From Streptomyces sp. S465 (GTDB lineage Bacteria > Actinomycetota > Actinomycetes > Streptomycetales > Streptomycetaceae): a DNA stretch of 64,000 nt. A program made the translations under genes and the position numbers. Positions 1 to 7,828 of the stretch are shown in pieces (the stretch's first letter is position 1; each line of letters begins with the position of its first letter). Location: positions 4,086,001 through 4,150,000 of the forward strand of contig NZ_CP114036.1 of the NCBI RefSeq assembly GCF_026898115.1, in the 5' to 3' direction. The notes below the pieces were generated by a model. It did no database searches and was not told the DNA's origin. It saw only the letters and a program-made list of their open reading frames with translations.

Positions 1-111
1 GATCCCGCCGTAGCGGACCGCGACCACGGCCTGACCCGGCCCCGGCTCGGGCTCGGGGAGTTCATCGATCCGCAGATCGCCCGGCCCGTGGATCACACAG
101 CCCAGCACCAT
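1..111 (-). CDS. Zinc-type alcohol dehydrogenase, probable L-idonate 5-dehydrogenase (N-terminal fragment)
   Basis: This is the first 37 residues of a leftward gene that runs off the left edge. The visible peptide (MVLGCVIHGPGDLRIDELPE and onward to a VRYGGI stretch) is the opening of the GroES-like domain of zinc medium-chain dehydrogenases. No zinc ligand or nucleotide-binding motif is inside the window. The ATG has a GAGGAGG-type ribosome site just upstream. The gene lies 49 bp downstream of the gluconate 5-dehydrogenase-like gene on the same strand, so L-idonate 5-dehydrogenase (idonate to 5-ketogluconate) is the natural reading. The substrate is inferred from context; another sugar-alcohol dehydrogenase is possible. 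Confidence 0.6.
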   Translation of the reverse strand, partial: MVLGCVIHGPGDLRIDELPEPEPGPGQAVVAVRYGGI

Positions 112-160
112 CCGCCCCGCCTCCTCGTCGGTTGTCCCCGCTCGTCGGTGGCCCCCGTGT

Positions 161-940
161 TCACAGGACGCTCGTCATGCCGCCGTCGACGTACAGCACC
201 TGTCCGCTGACGAAGTCCGAGGCGGGGGAGGCCAGATAGAGCAGCGCGCCGACCAGGTCCTCGGTGCGGCCCCAGCGGCCGGCCGGGGTCCGCCCGCGCA
301 CCCAGGCGCTGAATTCCTCGTCCTCGACCAGCGGCCGGGTCAGCTCGGTCTCGATGTAGCCGGGGCCGAGCCCGTTGACCTGGATGCCGTACCGGCCCCA
401 GTCCGCGCACATGCCCTTGGTGAGCATCTTCAGCGCGCCCTTGGTCGCCGCGTACGGGGCGATCCCGGGGCGGACCACCTCGCTCTGCAACGAGCAGATG
501 TTGACGATCTTGCCGTGGCCGCGGGTGGTCATCCGCCGGGCGGCCTCCCGGCCCACCAGGAAGGCGCTGGTGAGGTTGGTGTCCACGATCTGCTGCCAGG
601 CGGCGTCGGTGAACTCCAGCAGCGGCGCCCGGTTCTGCATCCCGGCGTTGTTGACCAGGATGTCGAGCGGGCCCACCCGCTCCTCGACCTCGGCGATCCC
701 GGCGGCCACGGCCGGGCCGTCGGTGACGTCGAACGCGGCGGTGTGCACCCGTGCGTCGGCGCCGCCGACCTCGGCGGCTGCCTTCGCGGCCTCCTCGAGG
801 GCGTGCGGGTCGCGCCCGTTGAGCACCACCGTGCAGCCGGCCTCCAGCAGACCGCGCGCCAGGGCGTGGCCGATGCCCCGGCTGGAGCCGGTGACCAGTG
901 CGGTGCGGCCCGCGATGTCGAAGAGCGGATGTGTGGTCAT
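161..940 (-). CDS. SDR oxidoreductase, probable gluconate 5-dehydrogenase
   Basis: A 259-residue classical short-chain dehydrogenase. It shows the Rossmann glycine motif TGSSRGIG at residues 17-24, NNAG near residue 97, the catalytic Tyr-x3-Lys as YAATK, and a C-terminal SGQVLYVDGG typical of the family. Such enzymes interconvert 5-keto-D-gluconate and D-gluconate with NAD(P)H. It sits in an operon with gluconate kinase and gluconate permease and just before an idonate-dehydrogenase-like gene, so it probably makes gluconate for GntK. It starts 77 bp after the permease stop. That gap contains a two-copy 20-bp direct repeat (968-1007). The SDR family is certain; the substrate is inferred from the neighbours. 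Confidence 0.85.
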   Translation of the reverse strand: MTTHPLFDIAGRTALVTGSSRGIGHALARGLLEAGCTVVLNGRDPHALEEAAKAAAEVGGADARVHTAAFDVTDGPAVAAGIAEVEERVGPLDILVNNAGMQNRAPLLEFTDAAWQQIVDTNLTSAFLVGREAARRMTTRGHGKIVNICSLQSEVVRPGIAPYAATKGALKMLTKGMCADWGRYGIQVNGLGPGYIETELTRPLVEDEEFSAWVRGRTPAGRWGRTEDLVGALLYLASPASDFVSGQVLYVDGGMTSVL

Positions 941-967
941 GGCGTGCGTATCCCTGCCTCTCGCTGC

Positions 968-1007
968 CTGTGCTTCTGCTCGCGTTCCTCTGCTTCTGCT
1001 CCCGTTC
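968..1007. repeat. Two-copy 20-bp direct repeat between permease and SDR
   Basis: Two near-identical tandem copies, CTGTGCTTCTGCTCGCGTTC and a variant differing at two positions, fill half of the short spacer inside the gluconate operon. No coding or operator role is evident. Confidence 0.8.
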
Positions 1008-1017
1008 GGGAACGGTG

Positions 1018-2415
1018 CTAGATCACCAGCGACAGCAGCAGGACGAAGGCGAGCGAGACGACGGAGATGACCGTCTCCATCACGGACCAGGTCCGCACCG
1101 TCTGCCCCACGCTCATCCCGAAGTACTCCTTGACCAGCCAGAACCCCGCGTCGTTGACATGGCTGAAGAAGAGCGATCCGGCGCCGATGGACAGCACCAG
1201 CAGCGCCACATGCGTGCTGGACATATCGGCGGCGAGCGGTGTCATCAGCCCGGCGGCGGAGATCGTGGCCACGGTCGCCGAGCCGGTGGCGAGCCGGATG
1301 GCGACCGCGATCAGCCAGGCGAGCAGCAGTGCGGAGACGTTCCAGCTCTCCGAGATGTCCATGATCATTTTGCCGACGCCGATGTCGATCAGCGTCTGCT
1401 TGAAGCCGCCGCCCGCGGCGACGATCAGCAGGATTCCGGCGATCGGCGCGAGCGAGTGCTCGACGGTGGAGGAGAGGCGGTCCCGGGTGAAGCCGGCCGC
1501 CCGGCCCAGCGTGAACATGCCCACGATCACCGCCGCCAGCAGCGCGATCAGGGGCGCGCCGATGACGTCGGCGACCCGCTGGACGTGGTTGTCCGGGTTG
1601 TCCACCACGATGTCGACGAGCGCCTTGATGAGCATCAGCACGACCGGCAGCAGCACAGTGATCACGGTGGCCCCGAATCCGGGACGCCGCTCCAGCTCCG
1701 CCGACGGGCGCGTGGGGATCAGCCGGTCCGGCGGGGTGACCCGCACCCAGCGGTCGGCGACGCGGGAGAAGACCGGGCCCGCGATGATGGCGGTGGGCAC
1801 GGCGATGAGGACGCCGAGCGCCAGGGTGATCCCCAGGTCGGCGTGGACCGCGTCGATCGCGGCGAGCGGACCGGGGTGCGGCGGCACCAGGCCGTGCATG
1901 ACGGACAGGCCCGCGAGCGCCGGGATGCCGATCCGCATCAGCGAATAGTTGCCGCGCTTGGCGACCAGCAGCACCACCGGGATCATCAGCACCATGCCGA
2001 CCTCGAAGAAGATCGGCAGTCCGATGATCCCCGCGATCAGCACCATGGCCCAGGGCATCGTCCGGTCGCTCGCCTTGGCGAGGATCGTGTCGACGATCTG
2101 GTCGGCGCCTCCGGAGTCGGCGAGCAGCTTGCCGAGGATCGCGCCAAGGGCGATCAGCACGCCCACGCCCGCGACGGTCGAGCCGAGTCCGTTGGAGAAG
2201 CTGGTGATGACCTTGTCGAGCGGGGCCCCCGCGACGGCGCCGAGCGCCAGTGAGCCGATCGTCAGCGACAGAAACGCGTGCAGCTTGGTCTTGGTGATGA
2301 GGAGGACGAGGACGGCTATGCCGACGAGGACGGCTATGCCCAGCTGTGCGTGACCGGCCGACGTGATCGGGTCGACGGTGTCCGCTGCCAGCATCTCGAC
2401 GCTGAGTCTGCTCAC
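1018..2415 (-). CDS. gntP: Gluconate:H+ symporter, GntP family
   Basis: A 465-residue polytopic membrane protein of the usual length for GntP/GntT transporters, with a dozen or more hydrophobic segments. Family hallmarks include the GLPIFFEVGMVLMIP segment and the LVPPHPGPLAAI motif in the middle of the chain. It imports gluconate or related aldonates across the cytoplasmic membrane. The GTG start is preceded by TAGGA at good spacing. A later ATG at codon 8 is an alternative. The gene follows gntK by 20 bp on the same strand and precedes two dehydrogenases, so transport, oxidation/reduction and phosphorylation of the sugar acid are encoded together. Confidence 0.92.
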   Translation of the reverse strand: MSRLSVEMLAADTVDPITSAGHAQLGIAVLVGIAVLVLLITKTKLHAFLSLTIGSLALGAVAGAPLDKVITSFSNGLGSTVAGVGVLIALGAILGKLLADSGGADQIVDTILAKASDRTMPWAMVLIAGIIGLPIFFEVGMVLMIPVVLLVAKRGNYSLMRIGIPALAGLSVMHGLVPPHPGPLAAIDAVHADLGITLALGVLIAVPTAIIAGPVFSRVADRWVRVTPPDRLIPTRPSAELERRPGFGATVITVLLPVVLMLIKALVDIVVDNPDNHVQRVADVIGAPLIALLAAVIVGMFTLGRAAGFTRDRLSSTVEHSLAPIAGILLIVAAGGGFKQTLIDIGVGKMIMDISESWNVSALLLAWLIAVAIRLATGSATVATISAAGLMTPLAADMSSTHVALLVLSIGAGSLFFSHVNDAGFWLVKEYFGMSVGQTVRTWSVMETVISVVSLAFVLLLSLVI

Positions 2416-2435
2416 GGGCGGGTTCCTAACGTGCG

Positions 2436-2948
2436 TTACTGGTGTTCGAGCCGCCGCAGCGCGTCGGCGGCCCGCTCGGTGATGATCTTTGGCTCCGGAG
2501 TGACGTCGACGGCCACGCCGCGCTCGTCCGCCTGAAGCGGTTCGAGCGTGGCGATCTGCGAATCGAGCATCTTCTCGGCGAAGAAGTGGCCCTTGCGCTC
2601 CTTCATCCGCTCGGCGATCAGCGAGCGATCACCCGTCAGATGGAGGAAGACGATGCCGGGCGCGGCGGACCGCAGCCGGTCGCGGTACGCCCGCTTGAGC
2701 GCGGAGCAGCTGACCACCCCACCCCCCTCGGCGTGGTCATGGGCCCAGGCACCGATGGCATCCAGCCAGGGACGCCGGTCGTCGTCGTCCAGCGGGATCC
2801 CGGCCGACATCTTCTCGATGTTGGCCGGCGGGTGGAAGTCGTCCGCCTCGGCGTACGGAACGCCGAGCTCCTCCGCCAGCAGGGGGCCGACCGTGGTCTT
2901 GCCCGTGCCGGACACTCCCATGACCACGACAACCTGGGGGGCGTGCAT
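2436..2948 (-). CDS. gntK: Gluconokinase
   Basis: A 170-residue P-loop kinase that phosphorylates D-gluconate to 6-phosphogluconate. The Walker A motif GVSGTGKTTVG is at residues 11-21. The DDFHPPANIEKM segment and the SCSALKRAYRD segment are diagnostic of the GntK family. I chose the ATG at 2948 because it begins immediately before the first beta strand and has AGG upstream; a 15-residue longer reading adds only a basic stretch. It is the first gene of the leftward gluconate operon and faces the divergent FadR-type regulator across a short promoter region with dyads. Confidence 0.94.
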   Translation of the reverse strand: MHAPQVVVVMGVSGTGKTTVGPLLAEELGVPYAEADDFHPPANIEKMSAGIPLDDDDRRPWLDAIGAWAHDHAEGGGVVSCSALKRAYRDRLRSAAPGIVFLHLTGDRSLIAERMKERKGHFFAEKMLDSQIATLEPLQADERGVAVDVTPEPKIITERAADALRRLEHQ

Positions 2949-3005
2949 TGTGTGAAACCTCGCTGTCTTCTTCGACCTCGGCGCCGGGCACACTCAACCC
3001 CACAG

Positions 3006-3041
3006 ATACGACGTATTCAAGAGTCTGTGACTTAAAAGTCA
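3006..3041. promoter_or_regulatory. Candidate operators between gntK and the FadR-type regulator
   Basis: The 131-bp divergent spacer holds three short dyads in a locally AT-rich stretch. They are ATACG-A-CGTAT (3006-3016), AGTC-TGT-GACT (3022-3032) and TGACTT-AA-AAGTCA (3028-3041); the last two overlap. Paired dyads between a GntR/FadR gene and its divergent operon are the expected arrangement for autoregulation and gluconate-responsive repression. Which dyad is bound is inference. Confidence 0.5.
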
Positions 3042-3079
3042 TACTTATTTGCCGCTGAACGGCCACGTAGGCTGAGCGC

Positions 3080-3811
3080 ATGGACGAACAGGGGCCCGCG
3101 GGCCGTGGTCAGAGGCCCAAGGCCAGGGGGCTGCACGACCGGCTCCTGGAGTCCCTCGGCCCCGCCATCACGGCGGGCGACTACCCACCGGGCACCGTGC
3201 TGCGCACCGACGAACTGGAGCGGCGCTTCGACGTCTCCCGCACAGTGGTCCGGGAGGCGGTGCGGGTCCTGGAGTCCATGCACCTGGTGGAGTCCCGCCG
3301 CCGGGTCGGGGTGACGGTGCGGCCCACCGAGGAGTGGGACGTCTTCGACCCCCAGGTCATCCGCTGGCGCCTGGCCGGCCCCGACCGCCCCCGCCAGCTG
3401 CGCTCCCTCACCGCCCTCCGCTCCGCCATCGAACCCGCCGCCGCCGCGCTGGCCGCCGAGCACGCCACGCCGGAGCAGTGCGCCGAACTCACCGAGCACG
3501 CGCTCAACATGGTCGCCACCTCACGCGGCCAGCAGCTGCCCGCGTACCTGATCCACGACATCGCCTTCCACCACGTGATCCTGCGCGCCTCGGGCAACGA
3601 GATGTTCGCGCGCCTGGGCGATGTCGTCGCGGAGGTCCTGACCGGCCGCACCCAGCACCAGGTCATGTTCAGCGACCCCGACCCGGAGGCGGTCACCCTC
3701 CACGTCCGCGTCGCCGAGGCCGTCCGCGCGGGCGACGCGGAGGCGGCGGAGCGCTATACGAGGGAGATCACCGTGGGGGCCCTGCGCGAGCTGGACATCC
3801 TGGCCCCGTAG
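3080..3811 (+). CDS. FadR-subfamily GntR transcriptional regulator, likely of the gluconate operon
   Basis: A 243-residue regulator of standard FadR/FCD length. The N-terminal winged helix-turn-helix (about residues 15-85) contains the GntR signature SRTVVREAVRVLESMHLVES. The C-terminal all-helical FCD domain (about 105-235) carries the metal/ligand-pocket histidines in HDIAFHHVILRASGNEMF and a later LHVRVAEAVRAGD. It is divergent from gntK, so it most likely represses the gluconate genes until a sugar-acid ligand binds. The ATG start is 64 bp from the nearest palindrome. A strong hairpin follows the stop codon. Confidence 0.88.
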   Translation: MDEQGPAGRGQRPKARGLHDRLLESLGPAITAGDYPPGTVLRTDELERRFDVSRTVVREAVRVLESMHLVESRRRVGVTVRPTEEWDVFDPQVIRWRLAGPDRPRQLRSLTALRSAIEPAAAALAAEHATPEQCAELTEHALNMVATSRGQQLPAYLIHDIAFHHVILRASGNEMFARLGDVVAEVLTGRTQHQVMFSDPDPEAVTLHVRVAEAVRAGDAEAAERYTREITVGALRELDILAP

Positions 3812-3813
3812 TC

Positions 3814-3861
3814 GGGTGCGGGTTCCGTCCGCGCCTTCGACGCGAGACGGAACCCGCACCC
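3814..3861. terminator. Bidirectional terminator hairpin
   Basis: A perfect 16-bp inverted repeat with arms 3814-3829 (GGGTGCGGGTTCCGTC) and 3846-3861, separated by 16 nt. It begins 3 bp after the regulator stop and lies between convergent genes, so it probably ends transcription from both sides. Confidence 0.85.
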
Positions 3862-3902
3862 ACCCGAGCCGAGCGGCCCCAGCGCGGAGCGCCCGCCCCC
3901 GC

Positions 3903-4943
3903 TCAGATCACCGGCACCGGATGCAGGGCGACACGGTCGGCGTCGCCTCCCAGGCTTGCCGCGCGGGCCGCGGCCGCCGTCTCGTTGGGGTTGCCCAGGG
4001 AGACGGCGCTGACCTGGGCCAGGCGGGCGTACTGGGCCTCGGTCAGAGTGAGGTCCAACGCGTCCAGATATTCGGTCAGCTGCTCGCTCGTGCGGGGGCC
4101 GATGACGGGGATGTAGGCCGTGGCGGCGCGGGCCGCGTGCGCCCGCAGCCAGGCCACGGAGACCTGGGCCGCCGAGACCCCGGTCTCGGCCGCGATCGCG
4201 AGGACGGTGTCCAGGACGGCGGTCTTCTGGTCACCGTCCTCGACCCGCACCCCCGCACCCTGGCGGCTCAGCCGCCCGTCCGCACCGGTGCGGTATTTGC
4301 CGGTCAGCATTCCGCCCGCCAGCGGCGCGTACAGCGCGGCACCGAGTCCGAACGCCTCCGCCATGGGCAGGAGTTCGCGGTCGGCGGTGCGCTCGGCCAG
4401 GCTGTACTCGACCTGTATGCCGACGATCGGCGCCCGGCCGCGCAGTTCGGCCACCGTGGCCGCCGACGCCACCCGCCAGGCGGGGAAGTTGGACAGCCCG
4501 CCGTGCAGGATCTTCCCGGCGCGGACCAGGTCGTCGAAGGCCGCGACGATCTCCTCGACCGGCGTGATCGTGTCGGGCATATGCGCCCAGTACACATCGA
4601 TGTAGTCCGTGCCGAGCCGCCTCAGGCTCGCCTCCAGCGAACGGATCATGTTCTTGCGGCTGTTGCCGGTCGCGCTGATCCCCGTGCGATCGCCTCTCCC
4701 CGCGCTGTACTTCGTGGCCAGCACGAAGTGGTCCCGATCGGCGGCGAGCAGCTCGCCGAGCAGCGTCTCGGACGCCCCGCCCTGGTAACGGTCGGCGCTG
4801 TCGACGAACGTGCCGCCCGCCTCGGCGAAGGCGTCGAAGATCGCCCGGTACCGCTCGCGATCCGTGGTGGTGAAGTTCGCGGTGCCGAGCGCGTACTCGG
4901 ATACCCGCAGGCCAGTACGCCTGCCGAAGGTGGTGTACCGCAT
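3903..4943 (-). CDS. Aldo/keto reductase
   Basis: A 346-residue NADPH-dependent aldo/keto reductase of the YajO/Tas-like subgroup. The catalytic tetrad is visible: Asp and Tyr in DSADRYQGG, Lys in VLATKYSAG, and His in YWAHMPD. The C-terminal cofactor region reads IPVIGPRTSEQL. I placed the start at 4943 because the peptide then begins MRYTTFGRRTGLRVSEYALG, as in homologues, and a GGAAGG site precedes it; extending upstream would translate the operator region. It is divergent from a TetR regulator across a perfect palindrome, so it is probably that regulator's target. The substrate is unknown. Confidence 0.9.
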   Translation of the reverse strand: MRYTTFGRRTGLRVSEYALGTANFTTTDRERYRAIFDAFAEAGGTFVDSADRYQGGASETLLGELLAADRDHFVLATKYSAGRGDRTGISATGNSRKNMIRSLEASLRRLGTDYIDVYWAHMPDTITPVEEIVAAFDDLVRAGKILHGGLSNFPAWRVASAATVAELRGRAPIVGIQVEYSLAERTADRELLPMAEAFGLGAALYAPLAGGMLTGKYRTGADGRLSRQGAGVRVEDGDQKTAVLDTVLAIAAETGVSAAQVSVAWLRAHAARAATAYIPVIGPRTSEQLTEYLDALDLTLTEAQYARLAQVSAVSLGNPNETAAAARAASLGGDADRVALHPVPVI

Positions 4944-4967
4944 CAGTGTGCCGCCTTCCCTGAAACT

Positions 4968-5005
4968 GGAATCTGATTCCGGTAACCGTACCGGAATCAG
5001 ATTCC
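4968..5005. promoter_or_regulatory. Perfect 17-bp inverted repeat, probable TetR operator
   Basis: The arms are 4968-4984 (GGAATCTGATTCCGGTA) and 4989-5005, its exact reverse complement, around a 4-bp centre. Each arm itself contains the imperfect dyad GGAATC-T-GATTCC, so the site could hold two repressor dimers. It covers nearly all of the AKR/tetR divergent promoter region and ends 14 bp before the tetR GTG. Confidence 0.8.
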
Positions 5006-5019
5006 GGTACGGTGGCACC

Positions 5020-5610
5020 GTGGCCACCACCGGCAAGGACAAGCCCCTGCGCGCACACGCCGCCCGCAACCGCGACGCCCTCATCGCGGCGGCCTGCGAC
5101 GCCTTCGAGGCCGGCGAGCTGGACATCCGCATCGAGGAGATCGCCCGCCGGGCCGGGGTCGGCGTCGGCACGCTCTACCGCCACTTCGCCACCCGTGAGG
5201 CGCTGATCGAGGCCGTCTACCGGCAGCGGGTGGAGGACCTGTGCGGCGCGGTGCCCCGCCTACTGGACGAGCTCGCCCCGTACGACGCGCTCCGCACGTT
5301 CCTGCGGCAGCTCATCGCGCACTCGGCGGCCAGCCAGGGCATGGCCGTCGCACTGGAGGCGGTCATGAACACCGGATCACCGGTCTTCGCGCAGGCCCGG
5401 ACGGACATGACCGAGGCCATCGCCACGATCATGACCGCCGCCGTCACGGCCGGGGAGATCCGCGCGGATGTCACACCGGAGACCGTCTTCCGCGCGATGG
5501 GCGGCATCTGCACCAGCCATGACCAGCCCGACTGGGAGGACGGCGCCCACGCGATCGTGCGCCTCCTGCTCGACGGCCTCCGCTCCGGCGCGGCAGTCAT
5601 ACCGCGCTAG
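5020..5610 (+). CDS. TetR-family transcriptional regulator
   Basis: A 196-residue TetR repressor of normal length. The helix-turn-helix is IEEIARRAGVGVGTLYRHFATREALIEAVY (in pieces: IEEIARRAGVG, GTLYRHF), around residues 30-60. The rest is the helical ligand-binding domain. I chose the GTG at 5020, where the peptide VATTGKDKPLRAHAARNRD starts; upstream in-frame codons fall in the operator. There is no good Shine-Dalgarno sequence, so the message may be leaderless. It is divergent from the aldo/keto reductase. Its stop codon lies inside the first unit of an 18-bp tandem repeat. Confidence 0.88.
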   Translation: MATTGKDKPLRAHAARNRDALIAAACDAFEAGELDIRIEEIARRAGVGVGTLYRHFATREALIEAVYRQRVEDLCGAVPRLLDELAPYDALRTFLRQLIAHSAASQGMAVALEAVMNTGSPVFAQARTDMTEAIATIMTAAVTAGEIRADVTPETVFRAMGGICTSHDQPDWEDGAHAIVRLLLDGLRSGAAVIPR

Positions 5611-5670
5611 GCGGGGATACCGCGCCAGGCAGGGACACCGCGCGCGGAAGGGACACCGCGCCAGGCACCG
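5599..5670. repeat. 18-bp tandem repeat, four copies, spanning the tetR stop codon
   Basis: Four tandem units begin at 5599, 5617, 5635 and 5653, with a consensus close to ATACCGCGCCAGGCAGGG. The first unit contains the last codons and the TAG of tetR. The repeat continues into non-coding DNA. Confidence 0.85.
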
Positions 5671-5809
5671 GCCTCGGCTCATCCCGGCAGCCACCCCCGG
5701 CTCGCCGCTCGGCCAGACGTCCGGGACGTCGGCGACGGCCTTGGGGGGCAGCACGCCCCGCAGCCCCTGCGCCGTACGTTCCCCGCCCCCCTTCTGCGCC
5801 CAACCCCAC

Positions 5810-6000
5810 ATGTTCCAGACGTACACGCTGTCCGGAGAGGGCCGGCGCCGCAGCCCCGGCGAGCCCCTGGAACGCCTCCTCGCCGATCTCCTCCACTGGC
5901 GTGCGACGACACCCAGCGCGACTTCGACGCCACCCTCGACCGAGCACGGACCCGCCACGCACAGGGCACGGGCACCGGCCTCCGCCTCGGCGCCGGCTAG
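5810..6000 (+). pseudogene. Degenerate small ORF, DLLHWCD-type remnant
   Basis: The spacer between tetR and the amidase has no intact gene. From an ATG at 5810 one frame gives a peptide ending LERLLADLLHW near 5900. A two-base shift there continues as CDDTQRDFDATLDRARTRHAQ to a TAG at 5998-6000. Joined, these resemble the short (about 80-100 residue) streptomycete proteins with an LLADLMHWCD...DFDxAL motif, recognised from memory. If so, this is a frameshifted relic. Its end overlaps the amidase stop by 4 bp. The rest of the spacer (5671-5809) shows nothing I can name. Confidence 0.35.
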
Positions 6001-7400
6001 AGCGAAGGCCAGCGCTCGTACCACCGCTGATCGGCCTCCAGCTGAGCCGCCAGCGAGATGAGCATGGGCTCGCTGCCCGCCGGACCGAGGAACTGCGCGC
6101 CAAGGGGCAGCGTGCCCTCGGGGTCGGCGAACCCGGCGGGGACGTTCATCGCGGGCCAGCCCAGCACGTTCCACGGCCAGGCGTACGGGCACGCCGCGAT
6201 CATCGCCCGGTCGGTCTGCCAACTCGACAGCCGGGCCATGGCCCCGATCCGCAGCGGCGGTGTGGCCGTCGTCGGGGAGAGGACGACGTCGAAGCGCTGG
6301 AAGATCGCCCCGACCTGGCGCTGCAACGACTCCTCGTGCGCCCGCGCCCACCGCAGCGCGGCGCCGCCCAGCAGGCGGCCGTTGCGGGCGGCGGAGCGGG
6401 TGCGGACGTCCAGCAGGAGCGGGTCGGGGACGCGGCCGGACCATTCCATGAGCCCGGCGGTGGCGCGCGGCAGGAAGGAGAGGCCCACCAGCCCGTAGCG
6501 CGGCTCGGCCGCCACGACCTCATGACCGAGTGCCGTCAGCCGCTCGGCGAGCCGGATGACCGAGGTCCGTACGACGGGGTCCAGTCTCTTCGGCGTACCC
6601 GTGAAGGCCGTCTTGAACGACAAGGCGATGCGCAGCCGCCCCGGATCGCGTTCCACGGCGGACAGCACATCCACCGGCTCCGGGCAGTGCAGATCCCCCT
6701 CGCAGTTGCCGCTCGCGGCATGCAGCAGCAGCGCCGCGTCGGCGACCGTACGGGCCAGCGGACCCATGCAGGTGATGCCGTTGAAGGACTCCACGTCCGG
6801 CCAGGTGGAGATCCGGCCGCGCTGGGGCTTGATGCCGATGAGGTGCGTCCAGGCGGCGGGGATACGGATCGAGCCCGCGCCGTCGGAGCCGAGCGCGGCG
6901 GGGACGAGACCGGCGGCGACGGCGGCCGCCGCGCCGCCGGAGGAGCCGCCGGGGGTATACGCCGGGTTCCAGGGGTTACGGGTGTCGCCGAAGGCGGGGC
7001 CCTCGGTGAACGGCCACTGGCCCAGCTCGGGGGTGTTGGTCTTGCCGACGATCACCGCCCCGGCCGCCCTCAGCCGCCGTACCGCCTCGCCGTCCGCCGC
7101 CTTGGCCGGGAAGTCGCCGCAGCAGCCGAAGGCGGTGGGCTCGCCCGCCACATCCGTGTCGTCCTTGACCGCGATCGGCACCCCGAGCAGCGGCAGCCGC
7201 TCCCCCGCCGCCAGCCGCCGGTCGGCCTCGGCCGCCTCGCGCAGGGCGGCCTCGGCCCGCACGCGGCGGAAGGCGTTCAGCGTGGGCTGCGTCTCGGCGA
7301 TGCGCTCGAGCGCCTGCTCGACCAGTGCGCGGGAAGTCACCTCGCCGCCGGCCAGGGCGCGGACCCGCTCGCCGAGACCCTTGGGAATGACGCTGGTCAC
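5997..7400 (-). CDS. Amidase (amidase signature family)
   Basis: A 467-residue amidase of typical length. The Ser-cisSer-Lys triad can be placed: Lys in GVPIAVKDDTDV (about residue 78), the cis-Ser in TPGGSSGGAAAA, and the nucleophile Ser in GSDGAGSIRIPA. It hydrolyses an amide bond, but the family is broad (aryl amides, nitrile-derived amides, 6-aminohexanoate and others) and nothing nearby identifies the substrate. It is not GatA: there are no gatB/gatC genes beside it. The GTG start has GAGGAGGT upstream. It is a single gene, convergent with tetR and divergent from the small membrane gene. Confidence 0.9.
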   Translation of the reverse strand: MTSVIPKGLGERVRALAGGEVTSRALVEQALERIAETQPTLNAFRRVRAEAALREAAEADRRLAAGERLPLLGVPIAVKDDTDVAGEPTAFGCCGDFPAKAADGEAVRRLRAAGAVIVGKTNTPELGQWPFTEGPAFGDTRNPWNPAYTPGGSSGGAAAAVAAGLVPAALGSDGAGSIRIPAAWTHLIGIKPQRGRISTWPDVESFNGITCMGPLARTVADAALLLHAASGNCEGDLHCPEPVDVLSAVERDPGRLRIALSFKTAFTGTPKRLDPVVRTSVIRLAERLTALGHEVVAAEPRYGLVGLSFLPRATAGLMEWSGRVPDPLLLDVRTRSAARNGRLLGGAALRWARAHEESLQRQVGAIFQRFDVVLSPTTATPPLRIGAMARLSSWQTDRAMIAACPYAWPWNVLGWPAMNVPAGFADPEGTLPLGAQFLGPAGSEPMLISLAAQLEADQRWYERWPSL

Positions 7401-7550
7401 CGGGGACCTCCTCGGGTGAGTTCGGCCACTTCCCCTTTACCGCAGGTGGCTTCTCCGCGCACCCTGGGCACCGGTGATGACCTGTTTACTCAACTTTCAC
7501 CACGTTCACCACTTGCGTCACGATCATCGCTGAGCACAGAGGACACCCGC

Positions 7551-7697
7551 ATGACCGACATCGCGGCGCGCCGCACCGGCCCCCACTCCCGCACCGGAGG
7601 CCCCTCCGACGACCACGACCACCTGGTGGAGCACCTGTGCGGCTGGGCCCTCGTCGTCGTCCTCGCCATGCTCACCGTCCAGCTCGGGCTGTTCTAG
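7551..7697 (+). CDS. Small single-pass membrane protein
   Basis: A 48-residue ORF with ATG at 7551 and an AGAGGA ribosome site 9 bp upstream. The first half is polar (an Arg/Pro-rich start and a DDHDHLVEH acidic/histidine cluster). The second half is one hydrophobic helix, GWALVVVLAMLTVQLGLF, ending at the C-terminus. That suggests a tail-anchored peptide with its N-terminus in the cytoplasm. I do not recognise the family. Divergence from the amidase and a clear ribosome site argue that it is translated. Confidence 0.6.
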   Translation: MTDIAARRTGPHSRTGGPSDDHDHLVEHLCGWALVVVLAMLTVQLGLF

Positions 7698-7828
7698 CGG
7701 TACGCGGTCACACCACGAACGCCGGGACGTACGCACGTCGGCCGCACACCCCGGGCCGTACACCACACTGCACTCGGCCGTATGGCATATTGGACCACCT
7801 GAACGGCAGTACCGGCCCGAGGAGAGAC

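Noticed and set aside
3903..5171. A 422-residue aldo/keto reductase with an N-terminal extension
   Set aside because: The extension would translate through the TetR operator and the start of tetR. Family alignment begins at the ATG at 4943.
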